A stretch of 61,323 bases of DNA from Caldilineaceae bacterium (GCA_026708085.1 JAPOVP010000173.1:1-61323), one strand, 5' to 3'; shown: positions 1-7,890, numbered from the stretch's first letter. Program-made: numbers and translations. The notes: generated from the sequence alone by a model not told the origin.

Positions 1-302
1 TTCGGCCCTCCCTTGTGCGGGGGCTCCGCCCCCGCAACGCCCCCGGTCCTACAACCTCGCGCCGTAGCGAGTGTGTGGGCAATACGAAGTTGGCGTCTCG
101 CGGCGGCCCGTACATCCCCCCACCCCGCGTCTTGGCAGATTCCGAGTATGTGCCAGCGCAGGCAAGACAGGCGAGGCAACTCCTATACATACCCAACGTT
201 CACCGCTATGACCATCGCGAGCCCGCTACAGAAATACTGACGGTACATTCCCCCCAGACAGACCGCACACAGTACACACACAGAACATGGCTTAGTAGTT
301 AC
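1..302 (+). repeat. Long intergenic repeat, copy 1 (cut by window edge)
   Basis: This copy matches 3219-3534 and 26145-26457 in the same orientation. The first bases of the element (the GGGCGGTCGGG start) lie off the left edge. It contains the GC-rich hairpin GCGGGGGC-TCC-GCCCCCGC near its start and ends ...CATGGCTTAGTAGTTAC. Short ORFs in it are not conserved between copies and look spurious. No transposase or clear terminal inverted repeat is visible. It ends about 30 bp from the stop codon of the following minus-strand permease. Confidence 0.9.
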
Positions 303-333
303 CGCTCGGTTCTCATTGGCAGGTGTTGTCGTC

Positions 334-1275
334 TCAGGTCAGCTCCTCGCCGGCGTAGAACACCCAGCGCCGCGAAAGTTTGAGTTGAATCAGCGTCAGC
401 GCCAGAATGACAAGGAACAGAATCCAGGCCATCGCCGATGCGTAGCCAATGCGCAGCCATTGGAAAGCGCTGCGGTACAGATACAGGATATAGAATAGCG
501 TCGCGTCCGCCGGCCCGCCTTCGGTCATTACGAATGCCGCTGTGAAAATCTGAAAGGAACCTATGATGGTCATGATCATGGTGAAGAAGATCACCGGCGA
601 CATCATCGGAATCGTCACGTTGAGCAATTTGTCCCACGCGGTCGCGCCATCTATCTCCGCCGCTTCGTAGAGCTCGCGCGGCACCCCCTGCAGGCCGGCC
701 AGATAGAGCACCATCAGGCTGCCGAATCCCCATGTGCTCATGATGATAAATGCCGGCATCGCCCACTTGGTACTCCCGAGCCAGTTGGGACCATCGATGC
801 CCACCAGCCCAATCGCCTGATTTAGCAGACCGTAGTGATAATTGAAAATGAAGCGCCACAGGATGGCCGTGGCGACCCCCGCCGTCACCGACGGCAGGTA
901 AAAAAGCGTGCGGAATACCCCGATCCCGGGCAGTTGGCGGTTGAGCAACAGGGCGATGAAAAGGGCCACCACGAGGATGAGGGGGACGTGGAACACGGTG
1001 AAATAGACGGTGTTCACGAACGATTTTATATACTTGGGATCGTTCGTGAACATCGTGCGATAGTGCTCCAGGCCCACCCATGTGGGCGGCCTTACCAGGT
1101 TCCAGTCGGCGAAGCTGAGAAAGAACGACGCCAGGAAGGGCCCCAGCACAAAGGCTACGAAGCCGATCAGCCACGGGGCGATGAACAGGTAGCCCTCAAG
1201 CCTCCGCCAGCGCCACCAGCCAAAAAAGCTTGCCTTCCCCGCGGGGTGCACGGCAGGTTGCGGTTGTGAAGTCAT
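334..1275 (-). CDS. CUT1 sugar ABC transporter permease, MalF type
   Basis: Inner-membrane subunit of an ABC importer for oligosaccharides or related solutes. The 313-residue protein has about six hydrophobic segments, an N-terminal anchor (GYLFIAPWLIGF) and the cytoplasmic EAA loop (EAAEIDGA near residue 215) that docks the ATPase. The length and the C-terminal FYAGEEL tail fit MalF/UgpA-type subunits. It lies about 100 bp downstream of the binding-protein gene on the same strand and is probably co-transcribed with it. The expected MalG partner is not in the window: the next 300 bp is a repeat copy, so the partner is off the left edge, lost, or supplied by another system. Confidence 0.93.
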   Translation of the reverse strand: MTSQPQPAVHPAGKASFFGWWRWRRLEGYLFIAPWLIGFVAFVLGPFLASFFLSFADWNLVRPPTWVGLEHYRTMFTNDPKYIKSFVNTVYFTVFHVPLILVVALFIALLLNRQLPGIGVFRTLFYLPSVTAGVATAILWRFIFNYHYGLLNQAIGLVGIDGPNWLGSTKWAMPAFIIMSTWGFGSLMVLYLAGLQGVPRELYEAAEIDGATAWDKLLNVTIPMMSPVIFFTMIMTIIGSFQIFTAAFVMTEGGPADATLFYILYLYRSAFQWLRIGYASAMAWILFLVILALTLIQLKLSRRWVFYAGEELT

Positions 1276-1380
1276 GGTTGACTCTCAGTGGCAGATGTCA
1301 GAGGGGCGGAGGTGCAGGCCGTTATCGCTCACCACACAAACAGCCTGCTCCCCTCCGCGTCTCTGTACGCCTGCTCAACT

Positions 1381-2736
1381 CTACTGGCGCGCCAGTATGC
1401 GATCTCCTTCTGCCACAGCCGACGTGATGGCGTCAGCCAGGGATGCCTCACCAATAAAGGCCTTGGTCAGCTCACCGCCGAAGACGGTCTGGAGCCACTC
1501 CGTCTTGCCGTTGAAGATGGGAAGATGCTGAACTCCCGGCTCGGCGAACATCTCGGGCACGACGCGGATATTTTCGGGCGGTTTGGTGGCGTAATCTTCT
1601 TCCACGGCCGGCGTGTAGATCGGTACCTGAATCTTGGTGCGGCCCGCCCAACGTTGCGAACTGGGGCCGCCCAGCGCGATAGCCAGATCGGCGTCCAGGT
1701 CGGGATGCTCCGACCAGATCGGGCCGGCGAAATTCTGCATGAAGGTCCAGAGCGCGCGCTGGCCGGTCGCTGGCGACTTCGGGAAGTGCAGAATGTCATA
1801 GGTGAAGTCGGTTACGCTCCGGTTGAAGCCTCCGACACCCCCGGTGCCTCCATACGTCATGGCGACCTTGCCGCCGTTAAAGAGGCTGCCGATGCCCAGG
1901 GCTTGCAGCGCCTCCATCTGCTCGGCCAGCGGCCAGACCTTGTGCGTGAAACGCAGGTCGTACAGGAACTCTATGGCCCCCGCTGCTTCGGGTGTATCCA
2001 GGGGCGTATGGAGCCTGTCTTCGCTCACAATCTCGCCGCCGTTGGCAAAGATCCATTGGGCGAAGTGCTCGTCCCAGCGGGTGCTCTGCATGTAGCCCCA
2101 TTGGTCGATCTCACCGTCGCCGTCGGTGTCCCGCGTCAACTCCTTGGTCACGTCGACAAAGTCATCCCAGGTCCAGTCATCGGATGGGCGCTCGATGCCG
2201 GCCTCTTCGAACATGTCCACGTTGTAGTAGAGGAGCGGCGCCCCGTTGATCCAGGGCATCGCGATCTGCTGGCCCTCGTGCCATACCATGCACTCGGCGC
2301 CCGTGGGGACATTGTAGTCATCCATATCCACTGGGGGGTTTTGCATCGGCAAGCGGTCGTCCAGCGGCAGAAAGACGCCCTGGGCGGCCATCTCACAGAA
2401 CAGGTTGGCGTCCCAGAGCATCACCGGCAGCGTCTTGGCCGCCACCTCGGTCTGCCAGCGCACGTCGATATCCGGCGCGACCTCCACCTCGACCGTGACG
2501 CCCGGGTGTGTCGCCTCGAAAATGTCCTTGACCCGCGTCGTAAACTCACGGCGCACCGGCGAACCGTAATGCGTTACCATGCGCAGGGTCACGTCTTCCA
2601 TCACCGGCGCGGCAGCGCCATCGCCGGCCGGCGCCGCGGCCGGAACAACACACGCGGCCAGCACCCCGGCTGTGCCGGCGAAAGCCGATGTGCGCAAGAA
2701 TGTACGGCGTGTGATCTTCTTCGTCGTTGAATCCAT
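1381..2736 (-). CDS. Sugar ABC transporter substrate-binding lipoprotein
   Basis: Extracytoplasmic binding protein of the bacterial family 1 (MalE-like) type, 451 residues. The ATG at 2736 is chosen because it follows a GGGAG ribosome site and starts a signal with KKITRRTFLRTS (Tat-like twin arginine) ending at the lipobox LAAC. Longer in-frame starts only add low-complexity sequence. The mature part shows family features such as NGAPLLYYNVDMFEEAG and WTWDDFVDVTKEL. It is first in a pair with the MalF gene at 334. The ligand cannot be told from sequence. The nearest upstream protein-coding gene is about 800 bp away, so it should have its own promoter. Confidence 0.93.
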   Translation of the reverse strand: MDSTTKKITRRTFLRTSAFAGTAGVLAACVVPAAAPAGDGAAAPVMEDVTLRMVTHYGSPVRREFTTRVKDIFEATHPGVTVEVEVAPDIDVRWQTEVAAKTLPVMLWDANLFCEMAAQGVFLPLDDRLPMQNPPVDMDDYNVPTGAECMVWHEGQQIAMPWINGAPLLYYNVDMFEEAGIERPSDDWTWDDFVDVTKELTRDTDGDGEIDQWGYMQSTRWDEHFAQWIFANGGEIVSEDRLHTPLDTPEAAGAIEFLYDLRFTHKVWPLAEQMEALQALGIGSLFNGGKVAMTYGGTGGVGGFNRSVTDFTYDILHFPKSPATGQRALWTFMQNFAGPIWSEHPDLDADLAIALGGPSSQRWAGRTKIQVPIYTPAVEEDYATKPPENIRVVPEMFAEPGVQHLPIFNGKTEWLQTVFGGELTKAFIGEASLADAITSAVAEGDRILARQ

Positions 2737-3159
2737 TTCTGTTCTCCCTTCCACTACGTGGATGTCATCCGGCTGAGACCGGGGAACAACAGTGCCTTGA
2801 GCTTGTCGCATAGGCTGCCTCCTTTGCCGGCAACGCCGGCGCTGCCCTGCTTCCATCTTCCGCGATAGTTCGTGCCCTTGCCAGGCGCCGGGCCATACGC
2901 CTTCGGTCCCGGCCGGCAATCAGGGCTGAGCGAGAACGGGGTGAGCACTCCGGAAGCCAGGCGTTCGCGGGGCCAGCGACCCTGCCCCCAACGAGCGTCC
3001 AGCCCCCGGCTAAGAGCTGCTTTCGTAGACGTATCTCTCCCATCGTGGATTGCAATTGCATGCTTTGACACGGTTTCGACTCTCTCTGTACCGGCAGCTT
3101 GAACAGGCAGTGGGTAGAGCTAACCGCAACGACTAAGCCTTCTTCAGTGCTCGACGCCG
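2737..3159. other. Non-coding upstream region of the orphan transporter
   Basis: No convincing gene is present; the short ORFs here do not resemble any family I know. A perfect 10 bp palindrome TGCAATTGCA at 3051-3060 is a candidate LacI-type operator, and GCCGGC-AAC-GCCGGC near 2828 is a small inverted repeat. No near-consensus promoter was recognised for the binding-protein gene. Confidence 0.4.
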
Positions 3160-3215
3160 GACGAGGCGAGCGAAGTTTTCTCTCTCCTCACTCCTCTCCA
3201 CTCTCTCCTCGATTT
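3160..3215 (+). repeat. Purine/pyrimidine intergenic repeat, copy 1
   Basis: A CGAGGCGAG purine-rich left arm is followed by a roughly 40 nt pyrimidine tract ending CTCTCCTCG. The arms can pair with one mismatch. Related copies are near 6831, 10446, 37209, 41664, 44576 and 59305; 30 nt are identical with the copy at 59305. It runs directly into the long repeat at 3219. Confidence 0.75.
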
Positions 3216-3218
3216 TCT

Positions 3219-3534
3219 GGGCGGTCGGGCCTATTCGGCCCTCCCTTGTGCGGGGGCTCCGCCCCCGCAACGCCCCCTCTCCTACAACCTCGCGCCGTAG
3301 CGAGTGTGTGGGCAATACGAAGTTGGCGTCCCGCGGCGGCCTGGCTTCCCCCCACCCCGCGTCCAGACAAATTCCGAGTATGTGCCGGCGCAGGCAAGAC
3401 AGCCGAAGCAACGCCCATACATGCCCAAGGTTCACCGCAATGACCATCGAGAGCCCGCTGCCGAAATACTGACGGTACATGCCGCCCGGACTGACCGCAC
3501 ACAGTACACACACAGAACATGGCTTAGTAGTTAC
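3219..3534 (+). repeat. Long intergenic repeat, copy 2
   Basis: A full copy of about 316 bp. It starts GGGCGGTCGGGCC, has a perfect 8 bp GC hairpin at 3250-3268, and ends GGCTTAGTAGTTAC. It matches copy 1 and copy 3 over nearly the whole length with scattered substitutions. It lies 3 bp from the stop codon of the minus-strand gene at 3537, so it may form that gene's 3' end or terminator. Confidence 0.9.
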
Positions 3535-3536
3535 AG

Positions 3537-4172
3537 CTAATCTCCAAAGTGGGCCTGCGCGGCATAGGCCACGGCGAGAGCGCCTGCGCAGTTGTCGCTG
3601 ATCACGCGGCCGTCGTCCATGCTGAACTCGCGCGCGGTGAATTCCGACACCACCACCTTCTCCATCAGCGCAGCCTCCACCGCGGCGCGGGAAGATTCGG
3701 GATCGCCGGTCACCGCCTGCTTCGCTTTTGCAGCCGGCACCCCCAGCACGGTCAGACCCCGCTGAAAGCAGAGATTCTTGATCATGCCCTGGCTCTGCCC
3801 GTGCCGGTAGGTAAATTCCAGACGGTCCTCCACTGCCTTTGTATCACTCCGGTCAATGTCTGGACTCCAATCGGCCACGCACCCGGGCGAGTAACCGTCC
3901 ATCAGATGCACGAGGCCGAGATGCATGCCGTACAGTCGACGGGTCACCAGTTCGGTGCGCGTCATGGCGCTGATGTCGGTTGGCTCCAGGTAGTCGTCGC
4001 TCAGAAACACGCCGCCGTCAACAAGCTGCCGGCCTTCGAGGACCGCCCAGGTGGTCCACACAAAGCCACACTCCAACCCCAAAATACGCAACGCCGGCCC
4101 GCTCGCCGCCGACGCGGCCGCGCTGACCCAGGGGAAAACCGCTGACGACGGTGACTCTCTTTGGCTGCTCAC
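3537..4172 (-). CDS. RuvC-like (RNase H fold) protein with altered active-site residues
   Basis: A 211-residue protein that follows the order of RuvC resolvase motifs: RILGLECGFVWTTWAVLEG where RuvC has a first-strand Asp, LVDGGVF, then GQSQGMIKNLCFQRGL and KAKQAVTGDPESSRAAVE, and finally NCAGALAVAYAA where RuvC has DAADALA. By this alignment the four acidic residues become Glu, Asp/Trp, Asn and Gly, so Holliday-junction cleavage is doubtful. The GTG start at 4172 is chosen for its AAGGAGGT site 5 nt upstream; a longer ATG form would overlap the FAH gene. It is encoded just after an FAH-family gene in a metabolic operon, not with ruvA/ruvB. The fold call is by eye; function is unknown. Confidence 0.6.
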   Translation of the reverse strand: MSSQRESPSSAVFPWVSAAASAASGPALRILGLECGFVWTTWAVLEGRQLVDGGVFLSDDYLEPTDISAMTRTELVTRRLYGMHLGLVHLMDGYSPGCVADWSPDIDRSDTKAVEDRLEFTYRHGQSQGMIKNLCFQRGLTVLGVPAAKAKQAVTGDPESSRAAVEAALMEKVVVSEFTAREFSMDDGRVISDNCAGALAVAYAAQAHFGD

Positions 4173-4185
4173 CAGGACCTCCTTA

Positions 4186-5082
4186 TCAACCTTCGGCCAC
4201 AATAGGATTCCGCAGCACGCCAACCTCAGCCACATCCAGTTCAATTACGTCGCCGGGGTGCAGCGCCTCCGGGTGGGCCGGCGTTCCCGTCGCGATGATG
4301 TCGCCCGGTTCCAACGTCATGTACTGGCTGAGGTACTCGATCAGGAAGGGAATCCGGAACAGCATCGTGTTGGTGCTGGCTTCGGCCACGACCTCGCCGT
4401 TGACGCGCATGATCATCGCCAGGTCGTGCGGATCGCTCACCGCTTCGGGCAGGACCAGGTGCGGGCCGACGGGCGTGAAGGTATCTATGCTCTTGGTATA
4501 TTCCCAGGGACGTTGGATATCCCATGCGGCATTCTGCAGATCGCGGGCTGTAACGTCGTTCAGCACCGTATAGCCGGCCACATATTGCATCGCTTCCTCT
4601 TCAGGTACATCGCTCGCACGGGCGCCGATCACCGCGGCCAACTCGATTTCCGGCTCCACCTGTTTCATGATCTTCTTGTAAATGATTGGCTCGTCAGACC
4701 CGATAACTGAAGTCGCGACTTTGAAGAAGAAGGGGGGCTCCTCAGGGTCCGGATAGCCTGGGAAGGAGTAGTTGCCGCCAAGGGCAATGATTTTTCCCGG
4801 CCGCCTTATGGGCGCCCGCAAGGGATGATCGGCTGTCCCTTCGGGAACTGTCAGGGCCTGCCGCAGGTTGTGCCGGTCAATAAAGTCCACCACCGGTTCG
4901 ATGACCGCCGGGCGGACCATGTTCGTGTCCAGCATCTCATGAATGCTGGTCACCGGCGCTGTCTGGATGTTCTTGTTGAACAGATCGTATGCCTGCATCG
5001 CGCGCGTGAGATCGAAGATGCCATCCTCTTCAACGATGCCCACATGATCTTCCTGGCCGAAAGCAAACAGAGCGAGCTTCAT
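4186..5082 (-). CDS. Fumarylacetoacetate hydrolase (FAH) family protein
   Basis: A 298-residue FAH-superfamily enzyme; members hydrolyse, hydrate or decarboxylate acyl-pyruvate-like intermediates of aromatic or sugar-acid breakdown. Visible family features are the start of the catalytic domain (KIIALGGNYSFPG), the metal ligands in EPEIELAAVIG and the Asp in NDVTARDLQ, and the terminal GDIIATGTPAHP stretch. Start ATG 5082 follows AGGAGGACACC. It lies 29 bp from a Gfo/Idh/MocA gene and just before the RuvC-like gene on the same strand, so a three-gene operon is likely. The adjacent dehydrogenase suggests a non-phosphorylated sugar oxidation pathway, but that substrate is inferred. Confidence 0.92.
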   Translation of the reverse strand: MKLALFAFGQEDHVGIVEEDGIFDLTRAMQAYDLFNKNIQTAPVTSIHEMLDTNMVRPAVIEPVVDFIDRHNLRQALTVPEGTADHPLRAPIRRPGKIIALGGNYSFPGYPDPEEPPFFFKVATSVIGSDEPIIYKKIMKQVEPEIELAAVIGARASDVPEEEAMQYVAGYTVLNDVTARDLQNAAWDIQRPWEYTKSIDTFTPVGPHLVLPEAVSDPHDLAMIMRVNGEVVAEASTNTMLFRIPFLIEYLSQYMTLEPGDIIATGTPAHPEALHPGDVIELDVAEVGVLRNPIVAEG

Positions 5083-5111
5083 GTTAGGTGTCCTCCTGAC
5101 GTGCGGCGCAA

Positions 5112-6197
5112 TTAGTGAAAAGGGTCCTTACCAAGCGTAGACAGTGTGCCTTCATCATTCATCAGTGCCAGCGGGTTTTCCCCAATTGTCAGCGGAAAGT
5201 TAATACAGGCCACGCCCTGGCGCTGGGACTCGAAGACGGCCATGATCATCTCCAGGGCGGCCCGTCCTTCACGTCCGTTGGATTCTGGCTCACGATCATC
5301 GATAACGGCGCTCAGGAAGTCCTGGAGTACAATCGCGATCGGATCCTCCGCGACCGTCTCCACAGGCCGCCAATCGTCGGGCGTGTGTCCGGCGGTCCAT
5401 TGATAGAAGTGAAATCTGTCCACCCCGTCGGAGAGGTGCAGCCGGCCTTTCACACCTTCGAGTTCGGCCATGAACGCAAAGGTACGGTCCGCGCGATTGC
5501 CGCTTACTTCGAAGAATGCCTTGACACCGCTATCCAGTCCGAATAGACCGGTGGCAGCATCTTCGATGTCTACGTCAGGGCGCCAGCGCTCGACATTGGC
5601 GAGGCACCAGAGAGGATCTCCGGCGTAGTAGCGGAACAGATCGAAGAGGTGAGTGCCCTGGGCCATCATCCAGCCGCCGCCATTCAGCCGGTACTGTCCG
5701 GCATAGTTTTCGGGACTGCGCGGCGGCCCCACGCACTTTCCCGATATCACGAGCAGATCACCGATTGCGCCGGCCTCCACCATTGCCTTCGCCTGGCGGA
5801 AATTGCGCTCGAAGCGGTAGATGTGGTCGATCTGGAGTCGCGCCCCGGCCCGCTCACAGGCTTCAAGCATCCGATCGGCTTCGGCCAGATTCATGGCCAT
5901 CGGCTTCTCACAGAAGATCCCCCGCACGCCGGCCTCAGCCGCAGCGACGGTCGGAGCACAGTGGGCGAAGGGCGGTGTGCAGACACTGACGATGTCCAAC
6001 TTTTCCCGCTCCAGCATGACCTCGTAATCATGGTAGAGGTTCTCGATACCCCAGTCATCGCCAAATGATTGGAGGCGGTCCGGAACGATCTCCGCGGCGG
6101 CCGCGATCTCCACCCCCCCGAGTTGACGGTATGCCCGCATGTGCGCCCCGGCAATGCCGCCACAACCGATCAGACCAGCCCGCAGCGGTTTGCTCAT
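5112..6197 (-). CDS. Gfo/Idh/MocA family NAD(P)-dependent oxidoreductase
   Basis: A 361-residue sugar or inositol dehydrogenase-like protein. It has an N-terminal Rossmann fold (LIGCGGIAGAH), the family Glu-Lys-Pro motif (FCEKPMAM near residue 98) whose Lys contacts cofactor and substrate, and an IDHIYRFERNF segment leading into the C-terminal domain. The start at 6197 follows AAGGAGAACGC. It heads the operon with the FAH gene. Immediately upstream is the tail of a deleted malG gene, suggesting this dehydrogenase once followed a complete transporter, as the Gfo/Idh/MocA gene at 39209 still does. Confidence 0.93.
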   Translation of the reverse strand: MSKPLRAGLIGCGGIAGAHMRAYRQLGGVEIAAAAEIVPDRLQSFGDDWGIENLYHDYEVMLEREKLDIVSVCTPPFAHCAPTVAAAEAGVRGIFCEKPMAMNLAEADRMLEACERAGARLQIDHIYRFERNFRQAKAMVEAGAIGDLLVISGKCVGPPRSPENYAGQYRLNGGGWMMAQGTHLFDLFRYYAGDPLWCLANVERWRPDVDIEDAATGLFGLDSGVKAFFEVSGNRADRTFAFMAELEGVKGRLHLSDGVDRFHFYQWTAGHTPDDWRPVETVAEDPIAIVLQDFLSAVIDDREPESNGREGRAALEMIMAVFESQRQGVACINFPLTIGENPLALMNDEGTLSTLGKDPFH

Positions 6198-6208
6198 GTG
6201 CGTTCTCC

Positions 6209-6274
6209 TTATCCTTTCATGCCGGTTCGCGTTACACCCTGCACGAAATGTCTCTGCTGGGAAAAAGGTGGTGG
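6209..6274 (-). pseudogene. 3' remnant of a MalG-type permease gene
   Basis: Read backwards from the TAA at 6209-6211, the frame gives ...QRHFVQGVTRTGMKG, the characteristic MalG C-terminus (the intact gene at 38237 ends QEHFIQGIARTGIKG). Upstream of about 6274 the similarity stops, so only some 18 codons survive. It lies 11 bp before the Gfo/Idh/MocA start, keeping the normal operon spacing. Loss of the rest probably accompanied the IS event marked by the transposase remnant just upstream. Confidence 0.7.
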
Positions 6275-6343
6275 GAAAGAGTAAGTCGCTGGAGCACGGA
6301 CCTCATCGCCGAGTTGTGGTCAATGGTTAACCGGTTACCTGAA

Positions 6344-6520
6344 TCAGGCTTTCAGCATGAGCGGCCTGGGTTTTTCCGCCTCTCTTCTCGACTCCAAGAC
6401 CCGAGACACGCCACAGTCTTTGCAGTGACATTGCGACTGACCGAGGAGGTTGGTCCCATCCTTGATGGTATTTGTGCTTCCGCACACTCGACAACTGCAG
6501 GTGATCGTTTTCTGTATCAT
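6344..6520 (-). pseudogene. IS1-family InsA-like transposase remnant (zinc ribbon)
   Basis: A 58-codon frame from ATG 6520 with two CxxC pairs (CRVCGSTNTIKDG and CHCKDCGVSRVLES) in the pattern of IS1-type InsA zinc ribbons. The downstream helix-turn-helix and the catalytic DDE part are absent. No terminal inverted repeats were found around it. It sits about 70 bp upstream of the malG tail and probably marks an old insertion or deletion. Confidence 0.6.
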
Positions 6521-6602
6521 GCTACAGCTCTATCACTGCCTACGATTCGATCACCACTCTGTGGGCGATAAAGATAACTATATTTAATTTACTGGGTTTG
6601 TC

Positions 6603-6624
6603 AAAGGGGAGTTTTCTCCCCTTT
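6603..6624. terminator. Inverted repeat, possible terminator
   Basis: The arms AAAGGGGAG and CTCCCCTTT are perfect around a TTTT loop. There is no run of T after the stem on either strand, so terminator function is uncertain. Confidence 0.3.
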
Positions 6625-6830
6625 CGCCAGCGCGTATGCCGGATCTGTTTCGCGCCAGTGATCTCGCGCAGGCCTGGCCTTGGTCCCACCCCAACCAGAT
6701 CGGCCCCTCCCACGGCTTCGGCAGCGAGCGCGGCTATCGACCCGACTGGCGAAAGCGGAACCAGGACGGCTACGCCTCTTTAGTTGTCAGCTTCTGGGTA
6801 TCTACTCAGCCGCAGTCAATCCCTGACCCC

Positions 6831-6890
6831 GAGCGAGGCGAGCGCAGCCGTTTCTCTATCCTCACTTCTCTTCACCCTTTCCTCGCTTTT
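6831..6890 (+). repeat. Purine/pyrimidine intergenic repeat, copy 2
   Basis: GAGCGAGGCGAGCG is followed by a pyrimidine tract and CCTCGCTTTT. It is diverged but clearly related to the copies near 3160, 10446 and 59305. Confidence 0.6.
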
Positions 6891-7139
6891 GAGCGTTACG
6901 TTCCTAGGAATCAGCCAACTTTTTTTTGCAGAAAAGGCCTTCCGAGGAGCGTGCTGTGAGAGGATGATCCAACCAAACTCTCACCTCGCCTGCACTCCCC
7001 ATGTACATGTGCTAAAATGTCCGCGCAAACCCGACCCATGGTGCGTCGCCCTTGCCAACAGGGTCTGCTCATATGACAAGCGCCATAACAACGAACTAAC
7101 AATCGTGGTCCAAATCCCTCGGCAAAAAGCGGGCAACTC

Positions 7140-7157
7140 TCACTAAAGCTTTAAGTG
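7140..7157. promoter_or_regulatory. Palindrome upstream of the toxin-antitoxin pair
   Basis: CACTAAAGCTTTAAGTG contains the perfect palindrome TAAAGCTTTA (7144-7153) about 40 bp before the antitoxin start. Toxin-antitoxin operons usually repress themselves through such a site; that role here is inferred. Confidence 0.35.
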
Positions 7158-7195
7158 AACGCTTGTCCGCCCTGCATAGGAAAGAGCGAACCGCA

Positions 7196-7474
7196 ATGCC
7201 ACAGACGCCGGTCGGCGAAAGAGAACAAACAACGCCAGCAACCCAAATACAAGCCCCTTCGTCCGAGTCACCTGTTCGCCAGGAGGGTCCAGTAACAGAC
7301 ATTTTCTGGGAATCTCCTGCTCTGGAAGAACTGGCGCGCGCGCAGAACGTGCAACCTTTGACTGATGTGCGGGTTTTGTTTGGCACGTGGCCGGGCGACG
7401 AAGATGACGGCTTTGAAGAGGCAGTTTACGATCTTAGGCATGCTGCCAGCGCGCATGATGGCCGTCAAGAGTGA
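7196..7474 (+). CDS. Putative antitoxin of a VapBC-like pair
   Basis: A 92-residue protein with a polar, probably disordered N-terminal half. Its C-terminal block (SPALEELARAQNVQPL, then DVRVLFGTWPGDEDDGFEEAV) resembles the small antitoxins that accompany PIN toxins and end in a DELAFxQGVxP/WPEDE-type segment. I start at ATG 7196 after GAGCGAACC; an in-frame ATG at 7163 is the alternative. No DNA-binding fold is obvious, so repression may need the palindrome at 7140 and the complex. Its stop overlaps the toxin start by 4 bp, indicating translational coupling. Confidence 0.7.
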   Translation: MPQTPVGEREQTTPATQIQAPSSESPVRQEGPVTDIFWESPALEELARAQNVQPLTDVRVLFGTWPGDEDDGFEEAVYDLRHAASAHDGRQE

Positions 7475-7890
7475 GTGTGTCAACACTCATCCTCGACACG
7501 AATATCGTCTCGTACCTGATGAGGGGCGGAGCGCTCGCGCGAGCATATCTACCGCATGTCCAGGATCATCTGCTCGCCATCAGCTTTATCACCGTTGGCG
7601 AGCTTTACTTCGGGGCGGAGAAAGGCAACTGGGGTAAGAGGAAGCGGAATGAACTCGAAGCAATACTTCGCAACTTCGTTATCATTCCCTACGACCATGA
7701 GATTGCTCGCTGCTACGGTCGATTGGTCGCTGAGCGGCAGCGAGCCGGAAGACCGATTGCGCCCAACGATGCCTGGATTGCCGCCTGCACGGTGCGGCAC
7801 GCCGTGCCTTTAGTTACCCACAACCCCAAGGATTTCCAAGGGATAACATCTCTTCAGGTCGTTTCGGAGTCTGCCTCGACAGCAAACTGA
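7471..7890 (+). CDS. vapC: VapC-like PIN-domain ribonuclease toxin
   Basis: A 139-residue PIN-domain protein. The acidic cluster is complete: Asp9 in ILDTNIVSYL, Glu44 in ITVGELYFGA, Asp100 in APNDAWIAA and Asp121 in THNPKDF. VapC toxins are Mg-dependent RNases that cut tRNA or rRNA when the antitoxin is lost. The GTG start overlaps the antitoxin stop (GTGA). The length is normal and no damage is visible, so the module may be functional. It stands between two metabolic regions, as chromosomal toxin-antitoxin pairs often do. Confidence 0.9.
   Translation: MSVSTLILDTNIVSYLMRGGALARAYLPHVQDHLLAISFITVGELYFGAEKGNWGKRKRNELEAILRNFVIIPYDHEIARCYGRLVAERQRAGRPIAPNDAWIAACTVRHAVPLVTHNPKDFQGITSLQVVSESASTAN

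Larger units (their letters stand above)
6521..7143. other. Gene-poor stretch with repeats
   Basis: No convincing gene is present. An inverted repeat with perfect 9 bp arms (AAAGGGGAG-TTTT-CTCCCCTTT, 6603-6624) could act as a weak terminator, although no U-tract follows. A diverged purine/pyrimidine repeat occupies about 6831-6890. The forward ORFs through 6598-7146 look like chance frames. Confidence 0.5.

Noticed and set aside
3133..3513. ORFs inside the long repeat as a protein-coding element
   Set aside because: Equivalent frames are not kept between copies (stops and shifts differ), so coding is unlikely.
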